NCBI GenBank assembly: GCA_007129055.1
Contig: SKWE01000067.1
Coordinates: 1 to 5,410, forward strand
Direction of reading: 5' to 3'
Source of the DNA: Syntrophomonadaceae bacterium
Lineage (GTDB): Bacteria; Bacillota; Dethiobacteria; DTU022
Length of the DNA stretch: 5,410 nt
Part shown: piece by piece, positions 4,631 through 5,410 of the stretch
Numbering within the stretch: the first letter of the stretch is position 1
Layout of the letters: each line of letters opens with the position of its first letter
The notes under the pieces: generated by a model
What the model saw: the letters and a program-made list of their open reading frames with translations, nothing else
Database searches by the model: none
Told to the model about the DNA's origin: nothing
Position numbers and translations under genes: made by a program

Positions 4631-5410
4631 ATGTCAAAGGATAATGAAAAGCGCTGTTTTACTATAATGATTGTTCCGCATTCTGAAGAGGCAACATACA
4701 GTCTGAGGCTTCCGTTATATGCTGTACAGGCTGTTGTTGCCTTGCTCGTGCTTGCTGTTGCCGGGCTAGGTGCTCTAGGGTTTGCTTACCTGAAAGCTGC
4801 CGCACAGGCCCAGGAGGCTCAAGCTCTGAGAGAAGTAAACAGAGCGCAGCAGGAAGAAATTGACGCTCTTGCGATTGAGACGGAAAGAATGATAGAGCAG
4901 ATATATGCAATTGACGAGTTGGTTGATATGGTTACAGAAAGGCTTGAGCTTGACCCTGATACTCTAAACGAGGAACTGCACAACAGCTATGAGCTCAATC
5001 CTAACAACCACTATCCCCAAACCGTCAATGCTGCGGGCAATAATAGTGAAACAGTGCGTCTTTACAGCAGTCGTTCATCAACAGGCGGGGTTCTTGACCG
5101 TGCTGTTGACAACTTAACGGTTTTACAAAGCGTTGTTCCCGAAAAAGTTGTTGCATTAGATACTGTAGGTGAATATGTCGAAAAAGCTGATGCAAAACCT
5201 TCTATATGGCCTGCTCGCGGAAGGTTTGCTTCAGGATTTGGCGTGCGCCGGATTCCATATGCAAGCGGCTACCAGTTTCATATGGGCGTAGATATAATTG
5301 GTGCACATGGCTCAGCAATATGGGCGGCAGCGCCAGGAGAGGTTATCTTTGTTGGCTATCGTGGAAGTTATGGGAATATGGTGATTATAGATCATGGATA
5401 TGATTACGAA
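4631..5410 (+). CDS. Membrane-anchored M23-family (LytM-like) peptidoglycan endopeptidase, 3'-truncated by the window edge
   Basis: M23 enzymes are zinc endopeptidases that cut peptide cross-links in peptidoglycan, or inactive relatives that activate amidases. From the ATG at 4631, 260 codons are open to the right edge with no stop. Residues 1-28 (MSKDNEKRCFTIMIVPHSEE...) form a short cytoplasmic tail of a kind common in this family. Residues 29-53 are one hydrophobic membrane segment (YAVQAVVALLVLAVAGL...), followed by an A/Q/E-rich probable coiled coil (about 54-112) and a low-complexity linker. The catalytic domain starts near 193 at WPARGRFASGFGVR. The first zinc motif HMGVD gives H217 and D221 (HxxxD), followed by AAAPGEVIFVGYRGSYGNMVIIDHG. 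The second HxH zinc motif would lie beyond the window, so catalytic competence cannot be judged. The alternative start at 4607 would add eight residues. It has its own promoter and follows parS; in related genomes M23 genes often neighbour bactofilin genes, so a bactofilin downstream is possible but unseen. Confidence 0.9.
   Translation, partial: MSKDNEKRCFTIMIVPHSEEATYSLRLPLYAVQAVVALLVLAVAGLGALGFAYLKAAAQAQEAQALREVNRAQQEEIDALAIETERMIEQIYAIDELVDMVTERLELDPDTLNEELHNSYELNPNNHYPQTVNAAGNNSETVRLYSSRSSTGGVLDRAVDNLTVLQSVVPEKVVALDTVGEYVEKADAKPSIWPARGRFASGFGVRRIPYASGYQFHMGVDIIGAHGSAIWAAAPGEVIFVGYRGSYGNMVIIDHGYDYE

Noticed and set aside
4662..4910. Minus-strand open frame of 82 codons inside the peptidase gene
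   Set aside because: Its Gln/Leu-rich translation is the reverse of the Ala/Gln-rich coiled-coil coding region and it has no independent support.
5206..5403. Plus-strand frame of 65 codons near the right edge
   Set aside because: It overlaps the conserved M23 catalytic domain in another frame, and the M23 frame has clear zinc-binding and family motifs.

Overview
The window reads as chromosomal DNA from a Gram-positive Firmicute, most likely of class Clostridia, and represents the conserved origin-proximal block mnmE - rsmG - noc - parA(soj) - parB(spo0J). Three things suggest this placement: a Noc paralogue sits beside ParAB, the parS sites match the Bacillus-type consensus exactly, and purine-rich Shine-Dalgarno sequences precede most genes. 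Base composition is low to middling in GC (judged by eye). No species can be named from the sequence alone.

Layout, all genes on the + strand: the 3' part of mnmE (2-1000, entering from the left edge), rsmG (1028-1762), a 108-bp gap, noc (1871-2713), a 52-bp gap, parA (2766-3524), parB (3521-4375, overlapping parA by ATGA), two perfect 16-bp parS palindromes (4380-4395 and 4415-4430), a roughly 200-bp intergenic region with an extended -10 promoter and a leader hairpin, and the 5' part of a membrane-anchored M23 metallopeptidase gene (about 4631 to past the right edge).

Functionally there are two parts. The first is RNA modification: MnmE acts on the tRNA wobble uridine and RsmG makes m7G in 16S rRNA. 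The second is chromosome segregation and division control: ParB loads on parS and slides as a CTP clamp, ParA is the ATPase that positions it, and Noc is the paralogue that blocks division over the nucleoid. The four residues that distinguish Noc from ParB DNA specificity are all of Noc type in the first paralogue and of ParB type or neutral in the second, and the parS pair next to parB fits this split. The peptidase after parS links the block to cell-wall remodelling.

The main oddities are: mnmG is missing from its usual place between mnmE and rsmG; MnmE and RsmG have lost several family-conserved residues; Noc has no recognisable N-terminal membrane-targeting helix and no room for one upstream; and the two parS sites form a 24-bp inverted repeat that begins in the parB stop codon and ends in a T-tract, so it may also be a terminator. 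I see no wholly new system, mobile element, CRISPR array or RNA gene here.
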